Counted from the first letter of the stretch, positions 6,970 through 16,184 are shown. The stretch: DNA of 44,008 nt from Agrobacterium tumefaciens (GCF_000834635.1 NZ_JXQV01000024.1:1-44008); one strand, 5' to 3'. Notes: a model not told the origin generated them from the sequence alone. Made by a program: numbers and translations.

Positions 6970-7716
6970 TTGTTCATTGCCGATATTTCCCTTTTGACAG
7001 CGCTTCTTGCCGGTGCTCTCTCTTTTTTATCACCCTGTGTGCTGCCATTGGTGCCGCCCTATCTGTGCTACATGGCGGGCATTTCGGTCGAGCAATTCCG
7101 CGATGAGCGCTATGAGGCCAAGCCGCAGGTGCGCAAAGCCGTGCTTCTGGCAGCCCTGTTCTTCACGCTGGGGTTCGCCACCGTCTTCGTCGCATTGGGT
7201 GCGGGTGCATCCAGCATCGGCATGGTGTTGAGGCAGAACCTGGATATTCTCGCCAAGATCGGCGGTTTCATTATCATTCTCATGGGGCTTAACTTCCTTG
7301 GAGTGTTCCGAATCGGTGTCTTCTCCCGTGAAGCGCGGTTCCAGAGCGGCGGCAAACCCGCGACGCTCTCCGGTGCCTACATTATGGGGCTTGCCTTTGC
7401 TTTCGGCTGGACCCCCTGCATCGGCCCGGTGCTGGGCGCGATCCTGGGAGTCGCCGCTTCGCGGGAAACGGTGGGTGAGGGCGCGGTGCTGCTCGCCGTC
7501 TATTCCGCTGGTCTCGCCATTCCTTTCTGGATTGCGGCAGCCTTTTCCGGCACCTTCATGCGTTTTCTGGCCCGCTTCCGCCGTCACCTGGGCATTGTTG
7601 AAAAGGCCATGGGGGTGCTTCTCGTCCTCACGGGCATCGCCTTCATGTCGGGCTTCATCACCGATGTTGCGATCTGGTTTCAGGAGAGCTTTCCAATCCT
7701 GATGCAAATCGGCTAG
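6970..7716 (+). CDS. ccdA: CcdA-type cytochrome c biogenesis / thiol-reduction membrane protein
   Basis: 248 residues. I choose TTG at 6970 because GGAG (6959-6962) lies 7 bases upstream and the product then starts MFIADISLLTALLAG, the usual CcdA start; the frame is open upstream but the extension is unlike the family. Six membrane segments. The reactive cysteines are visible as LSPC23VLPLVPPYL and GWTPC150IGPVLG. CcdA transfers electrons from cytoplasmic thioredoxin across the inner membrane to periplasmic thioredoxin-like proteins, mainly for apocytochrome c heme ligation. It is alone here, 35 bases before an AEC transporter on the same strand, possibly cotranscribed. Confidence 0.92.
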   Translation: MFIADISLLTALLAGALSFLSPCVLPLVPPYLCYMAGISVEQFRDERYEAKPQVRKAVLLAALFFTLGFATVFVALGAGASSIGMVLRQNLDILAKIGGFIIILMGLNFLGVFRIGVFSREARFQSGGKPATLSGAYIMGLAFAFGWTPCIGPVLGAILGVAASRETVGEGAVLLAVYSAGLAIPFWIAAAFSGTFMRFLARFRRHLGIVEKAMGVLLVLTGIAFMSGFITDVAIWFQESFPILMQIG

Positions 7717-7751
7717 ACCCTTTCGGGCATCATAGACGGCGAGGGGTTGCC

Positions 7752-8696
7752 ATGGCTGATATCGCCGGACTGCTGTTTCCGTTTTTCGGATTGATCTTCA
7801 TCGGCTATCTGGCCGGACGCATAACGAAACAGCCAGCGGAGACGCTGGGTTGGCTCAACACCTTCATTATTTATGCGGCCCTGCCTGCGCTGTTTTTCAA
7901 GCTTGTTGCCAAGACGCCTATCGATCAACTGGCGCGCATGGATTTCGTCGGTCTAAGCCTTCTTGCGACCTATAGCGTGTTCGCGCTGCTGTTTGTGATT
8001 GGCTACGTCATCAGGCGCAACAGCCTGTCTGAATCCACCATTCAGAGCTTTGCGGGCAGCTATGGCAATATAGGCTATATGGGCCCAGGTCTGGCTTTGC
8101 TGGCCTTTGGAGACCGGGCGGCGGTGCCTGTGGCACTGATTGTGTGTCTGGAAAATGCCATGCACTTTATCACGGCACCGGCGCTTATGGCGGTGGCGGG
8201 GGGAGACAAGCGCTCACCCTTGAAGCTTGCCGCAGACGTGGCAAAAAAGGTGCTGACGCATCCCTTCATTCTGTCGGTTATCGCAGGCTTTATTGCCGCC
8301 TTCATCGGCTGGCATCCGCCGCAGCCTGTACAGCAACTGGTCGATTATCTGGCGCAATCGGCTGCACCCTGCGCGCTGTTTGCCATGGGCGTCACGCTTG
8401 CGCTCCGTCCCTTGAAACGGGTTCCCGTGGAAATCAGCTACATCGTGCCAGCCAAACTTTTGCTGCACCCGCTGCTGGCTTACGTCATTCTCTCATCGTT
8501 TGGGTCATTCGATCCGGTGTGGGTATCGACTGCCGTGCTGTTGGCAGCCTTACCAACGGCAACCAATGTCTTTGTCATCGGCCAACAATATCGGGTCTGG
8601 CAGGAGCGGGCTTCCGCCACGATCCTGATTTCAACCGTGCTGTCCGTTTTCACCGTAACGCTGGTGCTGTATTTCATCCGTTCCGTGAGCGTTTGA
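7752..8696 (+). CDS. AEC family (auxin efflux carrier-like) transporter
   Basis: 314 residues, ATG at 7752 with GAGGGG upstream. Hydrophobic throughout with about ten membrane segments in two halves, a family-type start LLFPFFGLIFIGYLAGR and NTFIIYAALPALFF, and a conserved GNIGYMGPGLAL stretch. AEC proteins are secondary transporters for small organic acids (malate, malonate) or auxin-like compounds; the substrate here cannot be told. It follows ccdA by 35 bases. Its 3' end overlaps the convergent UbiH-family gene by 23 bases. Confidence 0.88.
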   Translation: MADIAGLLFPFFGLIFIGYLAGRITKQPAETLGWLNTFIIYAALPALFFKLVAKTPIDQLARMDFVGLSLLATYSVFALLFVIGYVIRRNSLSESTIQSFAGSYGNIGYMGPGLALLAFGDRAAVPVALIVCLENAMHFITAPALMAVAGGDKRSPLKLAADVAKKVLTHPFILSVIAGFIAAFIGWHPPQPVQQLVDYLAQSAAPCALFAMGVTLALRPLKRVPVEISYIVPAKLLLHPLLAYVILSSFGSFDPVWVSTAVLLAALPTATNVFVIGQQYRVWQERASATILISTVLSVFTVTLVLYFIRSVSV

Positions 8697-9888
8697 AGCT
8701 GCTGGCCAGAAGCGAGGGCAGGGCCTTCAGTCCACGTCCGGGTTCAATGCCTTCCCGCATGACAAGGCCGCGCAATGGGCCGACATTGGACAGAATGTGA
8801 AGACCTGCGGCGCGCGCCACCTGCATGTGCAGGAAGCTTGATAGCAGCGAGCGGTTGAGCAGATCGACGCTCAAGGTGCGGCTGACGACATCGCCGCGGC
8901 GGCGACGGTCGAAGGTTGAACCGGCATCGGCAGGAATTGGCCCGCCGGTCAGAGTGCCCAAAAGGTCTGTCAGCACGATAATATCCCGGAGACTGAGGTT
9001 CAGGCCTTGCGCGCCAATGGGCGGAAAGCCGTGGCCTGCCTCACCAACCAGCGCCACCCGGCCCTTACCAAAGCGGCTGGCGGTCATGCTGGATAGCGGC
9101 CATGTCTGGACATTGTCTTCCACCGTAACCGTGCCGAGCATGGAGTGCATGCGCTCTTCAACGCGGCGGCTGATATCCTCCAATGAAAGCGCTGAGAGCT
9201 CCCGCGCCTGTTCCGGGGTAACGACCCAGACGAGGCTCGAGCGATCACCCATCAGCGGGACCTGCGTGAATGGCCCGGTCGGCGTGTGAAATTCGGTTGA
9301 GACATTGCCGTGGGGCCGCGTGTGCGAAAAGTTCAGAACCATGGCTGTCTGCGGATATGTCCATGAGCGCGCACGAATGCCTGCACTTTCGCGCACCTTT
9401 GATTGCCGTCCGTCCGCGCCAATCAGGAAGCTGGCCGCGATCTGCTCGCCATCCTGAAGCGTTATCCTGGCTTCTGTTTCGTCAATCTCGATGTCTCGCA
9501 CAGAGGCGTCGATAAGCTCGATGTTGCTCTCTTTGGAAATCGCCTCACCGAGCGCGTGATTGAGCGTCTCGTTGGACATATTCCACCCAAAGGCGGAAAG
9601 GCCGATTTCGGACGAGCGAAAGGCAACGGTCGGCGCGCGCAAAAGCCGATCCGTGCCATCGATGATCTGCATGGTGGATAATTTGGCGGCTGACGGCTCT
9701 ATCTGTGACCAGAGGCCAAGACGGCTCAGGAAGCGGATGGATTGATCCATCAACGCTGTGGTGCGCTTGTCCACCCTGTCGGTTTTCGGCGCAATCAAAG
9801 CTACGCTGCGGCCTGCGCGAGCAAGCGCAAGCGCGGTGATCTGTCCTGCAAGGCCTGCCCCAACAACGGCGATCTCAACGTTCTTCAT
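8674..9888 (-). CDS. UbiH/UbiF/COQ6-family FAD-dependent hydroxylase
   Basis: 404 residues from ATG at 9888 (GGAGCGG upstream); a longer frame to 9915 lacks a site. N-terminal FAD-binding Rossmann motif VVGAGLAGQITALALARAG, the middle motif FLIGADGRQSKVRE, and the C-terminal FAD motif VALVGEAGHGFPPIGAQGLNLSLRD are all present. The family hydroxylates the ring of ubiquinone precursors; rhizobia have more than one member, and position cannot be assigned from sequence alone. The motif reads GEAGHG where many members have GDAAHG. It is monocistronic and convergent with the AEC gene. Confidence 0.88.
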   Translation of the reverse strand: MKNVEIAVVGAGLAGQITALALARAGRSVALIAPKTDRVDKRTTALMDQSIRFLSRLGLWSQIEPSAAKLSTMQIIDGTDRLLRAPTVAFRSSEIGLSAFGWNMSNETLNHALGEAISKESNIELIDASVRDIEIDETEARITLQDGEQIAASFLIGADGRQSKVRESAGIRARSWTYPQTAMVLNFSHTRPHGNVSTEFHTPTGPFTQVPLMGDRSSLVWVVTPEQARELSALSLEDISRRVEERMHSMLGTVTVEDNVQTWPLSSMTASRFGKGRVALVGEAGHGFPPIGAQGLNLSLRDIIVLTDLLGTLTGGPIPADAGSTFDRRRRGDVVSRTLSVDLLNRSLLSSFLHMQVARAAGLHILSNVGPLRGLVMREGIEPGRGLKALPSLLASSFKRSRNG

Positions 9889-9961
9889 TTTTCCGCTCCA
9901 ATTCAGCGCGCGCAACTAACTTCAACATAGTGAGTTTACATGGCCAAATCCAGAAGACTGA

Positions 9962-9979
9962 CATGGCATCGATGTCATG
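9962..9979. promoter_or_regulatory. 18-bp near-perfect palindrome upstream of ubiH-like and pcs genes
   Basis: CATGgCATCGATGtCATG is symmetric at 16 of 18 positions, with a central CATCGATG. It lies between the divergent hydroxylase (start 9888) and phosphatidylcholine synthase (start 10099) genes, a likely operator position. I do not recognise the regulator. Confidence 0.45.
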
Positions 9980-10098
9980 CTACCCATGGAAAAAGAACTT
10001 TAGTCCCCGGATAAGAATTGGGGAATGGTTGCAAACAGCGATGAATGGTCGCATACCGGACTTGACAAAGCGAACGGAAACGAGGCCACTGCGCTGAT

Positions 10099-10824
10099 AT
10101 GAAGATATTCAAATATAAGCGCGTCCCCTATGCAGAGATGCGGGCGTTTTCGGTCCACATTCTCACCGCTTCCGGTTCATTCCTCGCATTTCTGGGCGTT
10201 GTCGCCGCAGCAGAGCACCGTTTCGTCGATATGTTCTGGTGGCTTGGTCTAGCTCTTGCCGTCGATGGTATCGATGGACCTATCGCCCGCAAGGTTAGGG
10301 TCAAGGAAGTGCTGCCGAACTGGTCTGGCGATACGCTCGATAATATCATCGATTATGTGACCTATGTCCTGTTGCCGGCCTTTGCACTTTATCAGAGCGG
10401 GATGATTGGGGAGCCATGGTCCTTTGTGGCTGCAGGCATGATCGTGGTTTCCAGCGCGATTTATTATGCCGATATGGGCATGAAGACCGACGAATACTTC
10501 TTCTCGGGCTTTCCCGTGGTGTGGAACATGGTGGTGTTCACCCTGTTCGTGATCGACGCCAGCGCGACAACCGCGATGATTGTCGTCACCATCTCCGTCA
10601 TTCTCACATTCCTGAACATCAACTTCCTGCATCCGGTGCGGGTCAAGCGTTTGCGCCCGTTTAATCTGGCCGTGTTTTTTGTCTGGTGTGCGCTGGGCGG
10701 CTACTCGCTTCTGTCGCATTTCGCCACGCCGGACTGGGTGGTGGCAGGTGTGGTGATCACCGGCATCTACCTCTATTGCATCGGCGCAGTCATGCAAGTT
10801 TTCCCCTCGCTCGGCGCGCGGTAA
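10099..10824 (+). CDS. pcs: Phosphatidylcholine synthase
   Basis: 241 residues. Integral membrane CDP-alcohol phosphatidyltransferase that condenses CDP-diacylglycerol with choline to phosphatidylcholine in the inner membrane, the choline-dependent route found in rhizobia, Agrobacterium, Brucella and Pseudomonas. The catalytic motif is clear: D56GIDGPIAR64 followed by G77, D81 and D85 (SGDTLDNIIDY). About eight membrane segments follow. Start ATG at 10099 gives MKIFKYKRVPYAEMRAFSVH, the standard Pcs start. Phosphatidylcholine matters for envelope function and host interaction in this group. Single gene with a long upstream region that carries a palindrome. Confidence 0.95.
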   Translation: MKIFKYKRVPYAEMRAFSVHILTASGSFLAFLGVVAAAEHRFVDMFWWLGLALAVDGIDGPIARKVRVKEVLPNWSGDTLDNIIDYVTYVLLPAFALYQSGMIGEPWSFVAAGMIVVSSAIYYADMGMKTDEYFFSGFPVVWNMVVFTLFVIDASATTAMIVVTISVILTFLNINFLHPVRVKRLRPFNLAVFFVWCALGGYSLLSHFATPDWVVAGVVITGIYLYCIGAVMQVFPSLGAR

Positions 10825-10992
10825 ATTCAGTCGTTCAAAACCTTAGTCTATTCGTCATTTTGAGTTGTGCACGGCAATAAAACCGGTATTTAGTACCGAT
10901 AACGGGCAGTGCCCAATTTTCGTGCATGATCATCGATCCGCTCGTTCAACACTTCGAAGAAAGTGCGGCGGCGGATTGGAAAAGGGGAACAG

Positions 10993-12561
10993 GTGACGGG
11001 ATCGGTGACGTCTGAGGCTCTGCTTCTATCCGTTCGCCAGCTGACCAAGCTGTTTGGAACATTCGGCGCTTGCAATGCGATCGATCTGGATATTGCACCC
11101 GGTGAAATTCACGCTCTTCTGGGCGAGAATGGCGCTGGCAAATCCACGCTGGTCAAAATGCTGTTCGGTGTGCTGGCGCCATCGGCGGGCGAGATTATCT
11201 GGAACGGTGAGGCTGTTCGTATTGGCTCGCCCAGCGAAGCGCGCAAGCTTGGCATCGGCATGGTCTTCCAGCATTTTTCGCTGTTTGAAGCGTTGACGGT
11301 TGCCGAGAATATCGCTCTTTCACTCGACCCCAAGATTTCCCTCAAGGAAATCGCACGTGAAGCCGAGGCCTTATCCAAGGCCTATGGCTTGCCGCTCGAT
11401 CCCTATGCGCATGTAGCCGATCTTTCGGTGGGCGAGCGCCAGCGCATCGAGATTGTGCGGGCACTGTTGCAGAACCCCAAACTCATTATTCTAGACGAGC
11501 CGACATCGGTCTTGACACCGCAGGAAGCGGACCGGCTGTTTGAAACGCTGGCGAAACTCAAGGCCGAGGGACGATCCGTCCTTTATATCAGCCACAGGCT
11601 GGAAGAGGTTCAGCGCATTTGCGACCGAGCAACCGTTCTGCGCCATGGCGCGGTGACGGGGTCATGTGACCCGCGGGCTGAAACCACAGCATCGCTGGCG
11701 CGCATGATGGTGGGTTCGGATGTCGCCGGTATTCAGCGCGATGATGGATGCACCATCGGTGATATGAGCGTGGAAATCAGCGCTCTTTCCGTTCCCGCGC
11801 GCACACCCTTCGCTGTGTCTCTCAAGAACATTTCCATGCAGGTTAGTTCCGGCGAGGTTCTGGCCATTGCCGGTGTAGCCGGTAACGGGCAGGGCGAACT
11901 GTTCGACGCCCTTTCCGGCGAATATCCTGTAGAACAGGACAAAACGATTGTTCTGCGCGGCAAGCCTGTCGGGCGAATGGGCATCAATGGCCGCCGCCTG
12001 CTTGGTGCCGGTTTCGTGCCGGAAGAGCGCCATGGCCATGCCGCCGTGCCTTCAATGACGCTTTCTGAAAACCTTCTCCTTGCCCGCTATCGCTCCGACG
12101 CCAAGGCTTTCCTTGCCGGTGGCTTTCTGAATGTCATCCGCAACGCGACCGTGAAGAACGCCGCCAAGCGGATTTCGGACGCTATGGATGTGCGCAAAAG
12201 TGGTGATGATCCGCTTGCCGGATCGCTTTCCGGCGGCAATCTGCAAAAATTCATCGTCGGGCGGGAGCTTGACCGTCAGCCCTCCATTCTCGTCGTCAAC
12301 CAGCCGACATGGGGTGTGGATGCCGGTGCCGCCCGCAGAATCCGTCAGGCGCTGGTCGATCTGGCCAAGGCTGGCGGCGCAGTCATCGTCATCTCGCAGG
12401 ATCTGGATGAGATATTTGAAGTTGCTTCCAGCATCGCGGTCATTTCCGATGGTCGCCTGTCGCAAGCCTATCCGGCAAGCAGCATGACACGAGAGAAAAT
12501 CGGCCTGTTGATGGGCGGCATCCATGGCGAACCCACGGAGGCCTCTGCCCATGCGCATTGA
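10993..12561 (+). CDS. BMP-type nucleoside ABC transporter, double ATPase
   Basis: 522 residues from GTG at 10993 (AAGGGGA upstream); an earlier GTG at 10963 lacks a site. Two fused ATP-binding domains. First: Walker A GENGAGKST (about 44-52), signature LSVGERQRIEI, Walker B LIILDEPTS. Second: degenerate P-loop GVAGNGQGE, signature LSGGNLQKFIVGRE, Walker B ILVVNQPTWGVD. The asymmetric second site is the rule in this sugar/nucleoside subfamily. First gene of a four-gene operon with two permeases and a BMP-type binding protein; homologous systems (YufNOPQ, RnsABCD, NupNOPQ) import purine or other nucleosides. No riboswitch fold was evident upstream; a small hairpin CGGTA/TACCG lies at 10884-10898. 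Confidence 0.93.
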   Translation: MTGSVTSEALLLSVRQLTKLFGTFGACNAIDLDIAPGEIHALLGENGAGKSTLVKMLFGVLAPSAGEIIWNGEAVRIGSPSEARKLGIGMVFQHFSLFEALTVAENIALSLDPKISLKEIAREAEALSKAYGLPLDPYAHVADLSVGERQRIEIVRALLQNPKLIILDEPTSVLTPQEADRLFETLAKLKAEGRSVLYISHRLEEVQRICDRATVLRHGAVTGSCDPRAETTASLARMMVGSDVAGIQRDDGCTIGDMSVEISALSVPARTPFAVSLKNISMQVSSGEVLAIAGVAGNGQGELFDALSGEYPVEQDKTIVLRGKPVGRMGINGRRLLGAGFVPEERHGHAAVPSMTLSENLLLARYRSDAKAFLAGGFLNVIRNATVKNAAKRISDAMDVRKSGDDPLAGSLSGGNLQKFIVGRELDRQPSILVVNQPTWGVDAGAARRIRQALVDLAKAGGAVIVISQDLDEIFEVASSIAVISDGRLSQAYPASSMTREKIGLLMGGIHGEPTEASAHAH

Positions 12562-13639
12562 GCTTGAAAAACGCACCGGCGTCTCTAATATCTTTGCTGT
12601 TCTTTCCCCCTTGCTGGCGCTTGTGCTGACGTTGATGTCAGGCGCGATCATGTTTGCGTTGCTTGGCAAAAATCCGGTCGATGCGCTCTACAGCTTCTTC
12701 ATCGATCCGCTGCTGGAAGTCTGGTCGCTGCATGAGCTGGCGATCAAGGCCGCACCGCTCATTCTCATCGCGGTTGGCCTGTCGGTCTGTTACCGCTCCA
12801 ACACATGGAATATCGGCGCGGAGGGGCAGTTCACCATTGGCGCGATTACCGGCTCCATCCTGCCGGTGCTTTACCCGCAATGGCAGTCGCCCATGATCCT
12901 GCCGCTGATGCTGGTCATGGGTGCCGTGGGCGGTGCGCTTTATGCCGGTATTCCGGCATTGCTGAAGACACGCTTCAACACCAACGAAATCCTCACCAGC
13001 CTGATGCTGGTCTATGTGGCGCAACTGTTTCTGGACTGGCTGGTGCGCGGTATGTGGCGCGACCCTGCGGGCTATAATTTTCCACAGAGCACGCCTTTCA
13101 ATGAAAGCGCCGTGCTGCCGGAAATTCTGGAATCGGGCCGGGCGCATTGGGGCATTGTTTTTGCCATCATCGCCGCTGTCGCGCTGTGGTTCATGATGCG
13201 CTACATGTTGAAGGGTTTTCAGGTCACCGTGCTGGGCCAATCACCACGGGCAGGGCGCTTTGCCGGGTTTTCCTCGCGCGGCATGGTCTGGTTCTCGCTG
13301 CTGGTATCGGGTGGATTGGCGGGATTGGCGGGAATTTCCGAAGTCTCCGGCTCCATCGGCCATTTGCAACCGTCCATTTCGCCCGGTTACGGTTTCACCG
13401 CCATCATCGTTGCATTTCTGGGGCGGCTCAATCCGCTTGGCATCATCGCCTCCGGTTTCGTGCTGGCGCTCACCTATCTCGGTGGCGAAGCGGCACAGCT
13501 TTCCATCGGCGTTTCGGACAAGGTCACCCGCGTGTTTCAGGGGCTGATGCTGTTCTTCGTGCTGTCATGCGATACACTCATCATCTATAAAATCCGCGTC
13601 AGCTTCGGTCGCGGCACCGGCGCTGAAGGAGCTGCATGA
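12551..13639 (+). CDS. ABC transporter permease (BMP/nucleoside type), subunit 1
   Basis: 362 residues from ATG at 12551 with GGAGG 9 bases upstream; it overlaps the end of the ATPase gene by 11 bases. BPD_transp_2 family: about nine or ten membrane segments with the family stretch NTWNIGAEGQFTIGAITG and, later, GLAGISEVSG and YGFTAIIVAFLGRLNPLGI. It forms half of the membrane channel with the next gene. Larger than the second permease, as usual for the YufP-like partner. Confidence 0.93.
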   Translation: MRIELEKRTGVSNIFAVLSPLLALVLTLMSGAIMFALLGKNPVDALYSFFIDPLLEVWSLHELAIKAAPLILIAVGLSVCYRSNTWNIGAEGQFTIGAITGSILPVLYPQWQSPMILPLMLVMGAVGGALYAGIPALLKTRFNTNEILTSLMLVYVAQLFLDWLVRGMWRDPAGYNFPQSTPFNESAVLPEILESGRAHWGIVFAIIAAVALWFMMRYMLKGFQVTVLGQSPRAGRFAGFSSRGMVWFSLLVSGGLAGLAGISEVSGSIGHLQPSISPGYGFTAIIVAFLGRLNPLGIIASGFVLALTYLGGEAAQLSIGVSDKVTRVFQGLMLFFVLSCDTLIIYKIRVSFGRGTGAEGAA

Positions 13640-14559
13640 TGGATATGTTTCAGGCCATCCTTCTGACGGTCATCACGGCTGCCACCCCTCTGGTGATTGC
13701 AGCCCTTGGCGAGTTGGTGACCGAGCGCGCTGGCGTTCTCAACCTTGGTGTCGAGGGCATGATGATCATTGGCGCGGTCTGCGCCTTCGCAGTGGCGCAT
13801 ATGAGCGGCAATCCCTATCTTGGCATCGTCGCTGGCATCGTGTCGGGCGCGGCTTTCTCCTTGCTGTTCGGTTTTTTGACGCTGACGCTGGTCACGAACC
13901 AGGTTGCGACGGGCCTTGCCTTGACGATCCTCGGGCTTGGCGTGTCCGGCATGCTGGGTGAAAGCTTCGTCGGCCTTCCCGGCGTGAAGCTGCCACAGAT
14001 CGTCTTTCCGGTTCTCTCCGATATTCCGGTGATTGGACCGGCCCTGTTCAAGCAGGATCTGATTTTCTACATGTCGATTGCGCTCGTCGTCGGTATCGGC
14101 TGGTTCCTGTTCAAAAGCCGCACGGGCCTGAAGCTGCGCGCCATTGGGGATAATCATGGCTCGGCCCATGCGCTGGGCATCAACGTCATCCGTACGCGCT
14201 ACCTGGCCGTCATGTTTGGCGGCGCCTGTGCTGGCCTTGCCGGTGCGCAACTGTCGCTGGTCTATACGCCGCAATGGGTGGAAAACATGTCTGCCGGGCG
14301 CGGCTGGATTGCGCTGGCGCTGGTTGTCTTTGCATCCTGGCGGCCGTTGCGGGTGCTGGCGGGCGGTTACCTGTTCGGCGCTGTCACCATCGGCCAGTTG
14401 CACGCGCAGGCTTTCGGCATCGGTGTGCCGTCCCAGCTTCTCTCCGCAATGCCTTACATAGCGACGATTGTGGTCCTCATCATCATCTCCCATAATCGCC
14501 GCACAACGCTCATCAACACGCCGGCTTCGCTCGGAAAATCCTTCGTGCCGGATCGTTAA
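13636..14559 (+). CDS. ABC transporter permease (BMP/nucleoside type), subunit 2
   Basis: 307 residues. ATG at 13636 overlaps the previous stop (ATGATG; TGA at 13637-13639) with AAGGAG just upstream, so translation is coupled; the ATG at 13639 is equally possible. BPD_transp_2 family, YufQ-like: VTERAGVLNLGVEGMMIIGAV near residues 30-50 and RGWIALALVVFASWRP in the C-terminal half. Pairs with the preceding permease. Confidence 0.93.
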   Translation: MMDMFQAILLTVITAATPLVIAALGELVTERAGVLNLGVEGMMIIGAVCAFAVAHMSGNPYLGIVAGIVSGAAFSLLFGFLTLTLVTNQVATGLALTILGLGVSGMLGESFVGLPGVKLPQIVFPVLSDIPVIGPALFKQDLIFYMSIALVVGIGWFLFKSRTGLKLRAIGDNHGSAHALGINVIRTRYLAVMFGGACAGLAGAQLSLVYTPQWVENMSAGRGWIALALVVFASWRPLRVLAGGYLFGAVTIGQLHAQAFGIGVPSQLLSAMPYIATIVVLIIISHNRRTTLINTPASLGKSFVPDR

Positions 14560-14604
14560 CGCCACCACCAGAACCAAGATCAAGCCTAACCAACAGGGGT
14601 AACA

Positions 14605-15678
14605 ATGAGAAAACTCATCATCGCACTGGCCGCATCTGCCGCCGCAGTTGTCGGTATTGTTCCGTCCGCGCAAGCCGCAGATGCCAAGAAGGTCTGCTTC
14701 GTTTACGTCGGCACCAAGACCGATGGCGGCTGGACACAGGCCCACGATATTGGCCGTCAGGAACTGCAGAAGCATTTCGGCGACAAGATTGAAACGCCTT
14801 TCCTCGAAAGCGTTCCTGAAGGCCCGGATGCCGAGCGCGCAATCGAGCGCATGGCCCGTTCCGGCTGTGAACTGATCTACACGACATCGTTTGGCTTCAT
14901 GGACGCGACCGTAAAGGTCGCGCAGAAATTCCCGAAGGTGAAGTTCGAACACGCGACTGGCTTCAAGGGTGCAGCAAACCTCGCGACCTACAATTCGCGT
15001 TTCTATGAAGGCCGTTACATTCAGGGCCAGATCGCTGCCAAGATGTCCCAGAAGGGTCTTGCCGGTTACATCGCTTCCTTCCCAATTCCTGAAGTTGTGA
15101 TGGGCATCGACGCCTTCGTTCTGGGCGCGCAGTCCGTCAACCCAGAATTCAAGGTCAAGGTCGTATGGGCCAACACATGGTTTGACCCCGGCAAGGAAGC
15201 CGATGCCGCCAAGGCGCTGATCGATCAGGGCGTTGATATTCTGACCCAGCACACAGACACCACAGCACCGATGCAGGTTGCAGCAGAGCGTGGCATCAAG
15301 GCTTTCGGTCAGGCATCCGACATGATCAAGGCTGGTCCAAACACGCAGCTGACGGCCATCGTCGATACTTGGGGCGCTTACTACATCAAGCGCACACAGG
15401 CCCTTCTCGATGGCACATGGAAGTCCGAATCGGTCTGGGATGGCCTGAAAGACGGCATCCTGACCATGGCGCCTTACACCAACATGCCTGACGACGTGAA
15501 GAAAATGGCTGAGGAAACCGAAGCCAAGATCAAGTCCGGCGAATTGCACCCCTTCACCGGCCCAATCAAGAAGCAGGACGGTTCCGAGTGGCTGAAGGCT
15601 GGCGAAAAGGCTGAAGACAAGGTTCTTCTCGGCCTGAACTTCTACGTCGCAGGCGTAGACGACAAGCTGCCGCAATAA
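14605..15678 (+). CDS. BMP family nucleoside-binding periplasmic protein
   Basis: 357 residues, ATG at 14605 with AGGGG upstream. Signal peptide with cleavage near SAQA/ADAKK. Mature protein is a Bmp/PnrA-like domain: VCFVYVGTKTDGGWTQAHDIG, IYTTSFGFMDA, FEHATGFKG, GVDILTQHTDTTAPMQVAAERG, AIVDTWGAYYIKR. It captures the substrate in the periplasm for the ATPase and permeases just upstream. Codon use is visibly more biased (AAG, ATC, GGC) than in the permeases, fitting a highly expressed binding protein. Ends at a strong terminator (15711-15742), which separates it from the pentapeptide gene. Confidence 0.94.
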   Translation: MRKLIIALAASAAAVVGIVPSAQAADAKKVCFVYVGTKTDGGWTQAHDIGRQELQKHFGDKIETPFLESVPEGPDAERAIERMARSGCELIYTTSFGFMDATVKVAQKFPKVKFEHATGFKGAANLATYNSRFYEGRYIQGQIAAKMSQKGLAGYIASFPIPEVVMGIDAFVLGAQSVNPEFKVKVVWANTWFDPGKEADAAKALIDQGVDILTQHTDTTAPMQVAAERGIKAFGQASDMIKAGPNTQLTAIVDTWGAYYIKRTQALLDGTWKSESVWDGLKDGILTMAPYTNMPDDVKKMAEETEAKIKSGELHPFTGPIKKQDGSEWLKAGEKAEDKVLLGLNFYVAGVDDKLPQ

Positions 15679-15710
15679 GCATTGCGTCTGGAATTCGCTA
15701 ATTCTATCGT

Positions 15711-15742
15711 GCCGCGCATAGGCTCTATGCGCGGCATTTCTT
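15711..15742 (+). terminator. Terminator of the BMP transporter operon
   Basis: Perfect 11-bp stem GCCGCGCATAG (15711-15721) / CTATGCGCGGC (15725-15735), 3-base loop, then ATTTCTTT. It ends 13 bases before the next start codon, so the T-tract overlaps the region just before the ribosome site of the pentapeptide gene. Confidence 0.88.
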
Positions 15743-15755
15743 TGAGGAGAAAGCG

Positions 15756-16085
15756 ATGAAGATACTGCGAACCACCGAGATTCTTGAGGTCAATGACAGT
15801 GATCTTTCTGGCTCCACCTTCAATGACTCCAACCTTTCAGGCACGTCGTTTAATCAGATCAATTTCTCAGGTGCATCGTTCAACGACAGCAATATGAGCG
15901 GTTGGTCCATCAATGATGTCAACCTGTCCGGCTTGGTCATGACCGCCGTGAACCTGTCTGGTGGCGTTATCAAGAATGCCAACCTGACAGGCGTCCAGAT
16001 TAGCGCCAGCCGCCTGGTCGGCGCGACCATTGACGGGATCGAGATCAGCGAGCTGCTGGCGGTCTACAAGGCGAACCGACCCTGA
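15756..16085 (+). CDS. Pentapeptide-repeat protein
   Basis: 109 residues, ATG at 15756 with GAGGAGA upstream. From about residue 14 to 95 the sequence is a run of five-residue units with the centre L/F/I every fifth position (DLSGS TFNDS NLSGT SFNQI NFSGA SFNDS NMSGW), predicting a short right-handed quadrilateral beta-helix. No signal peptide, no extra domain. Some pentapeptide proteins mimic DNA and protect gyrase, but most have no assigned role; nothing here distinguishes. It lies between the transporter terminator and glmU, so it may rely on read-through or its own promoter within the hairpin region. Confidence 0.82.
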   Translation: MKILRTTEILEVNDSDLSGSTFNDSNLSGTSFNQINFSGASFNDSNMSGWSINDVNLSGLVMTAVNLSGGVIKNANLTGVQISASRLVGATIDGIEISELLAVYKANRP

Positions 16086-16184
16086 AGTGATTCCGGTTCG
16101 ATCTTGCTTTGATCTTTAGGGCACAACTGCTAAATGACCCGCGCGTGGCTGGCCGCGCGCCGCTTGTTTATTATGGAGATTTCA

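Noticed and set aside
13585..15675. Long open frame on the minus strand opposite the permease and binding-protein genes
   Set aside because: It lies wholly antisense to genes with clear family motifs; its product is rich in His, Arg, Gln and Cys, as expected for a GC-rich shadow frame.
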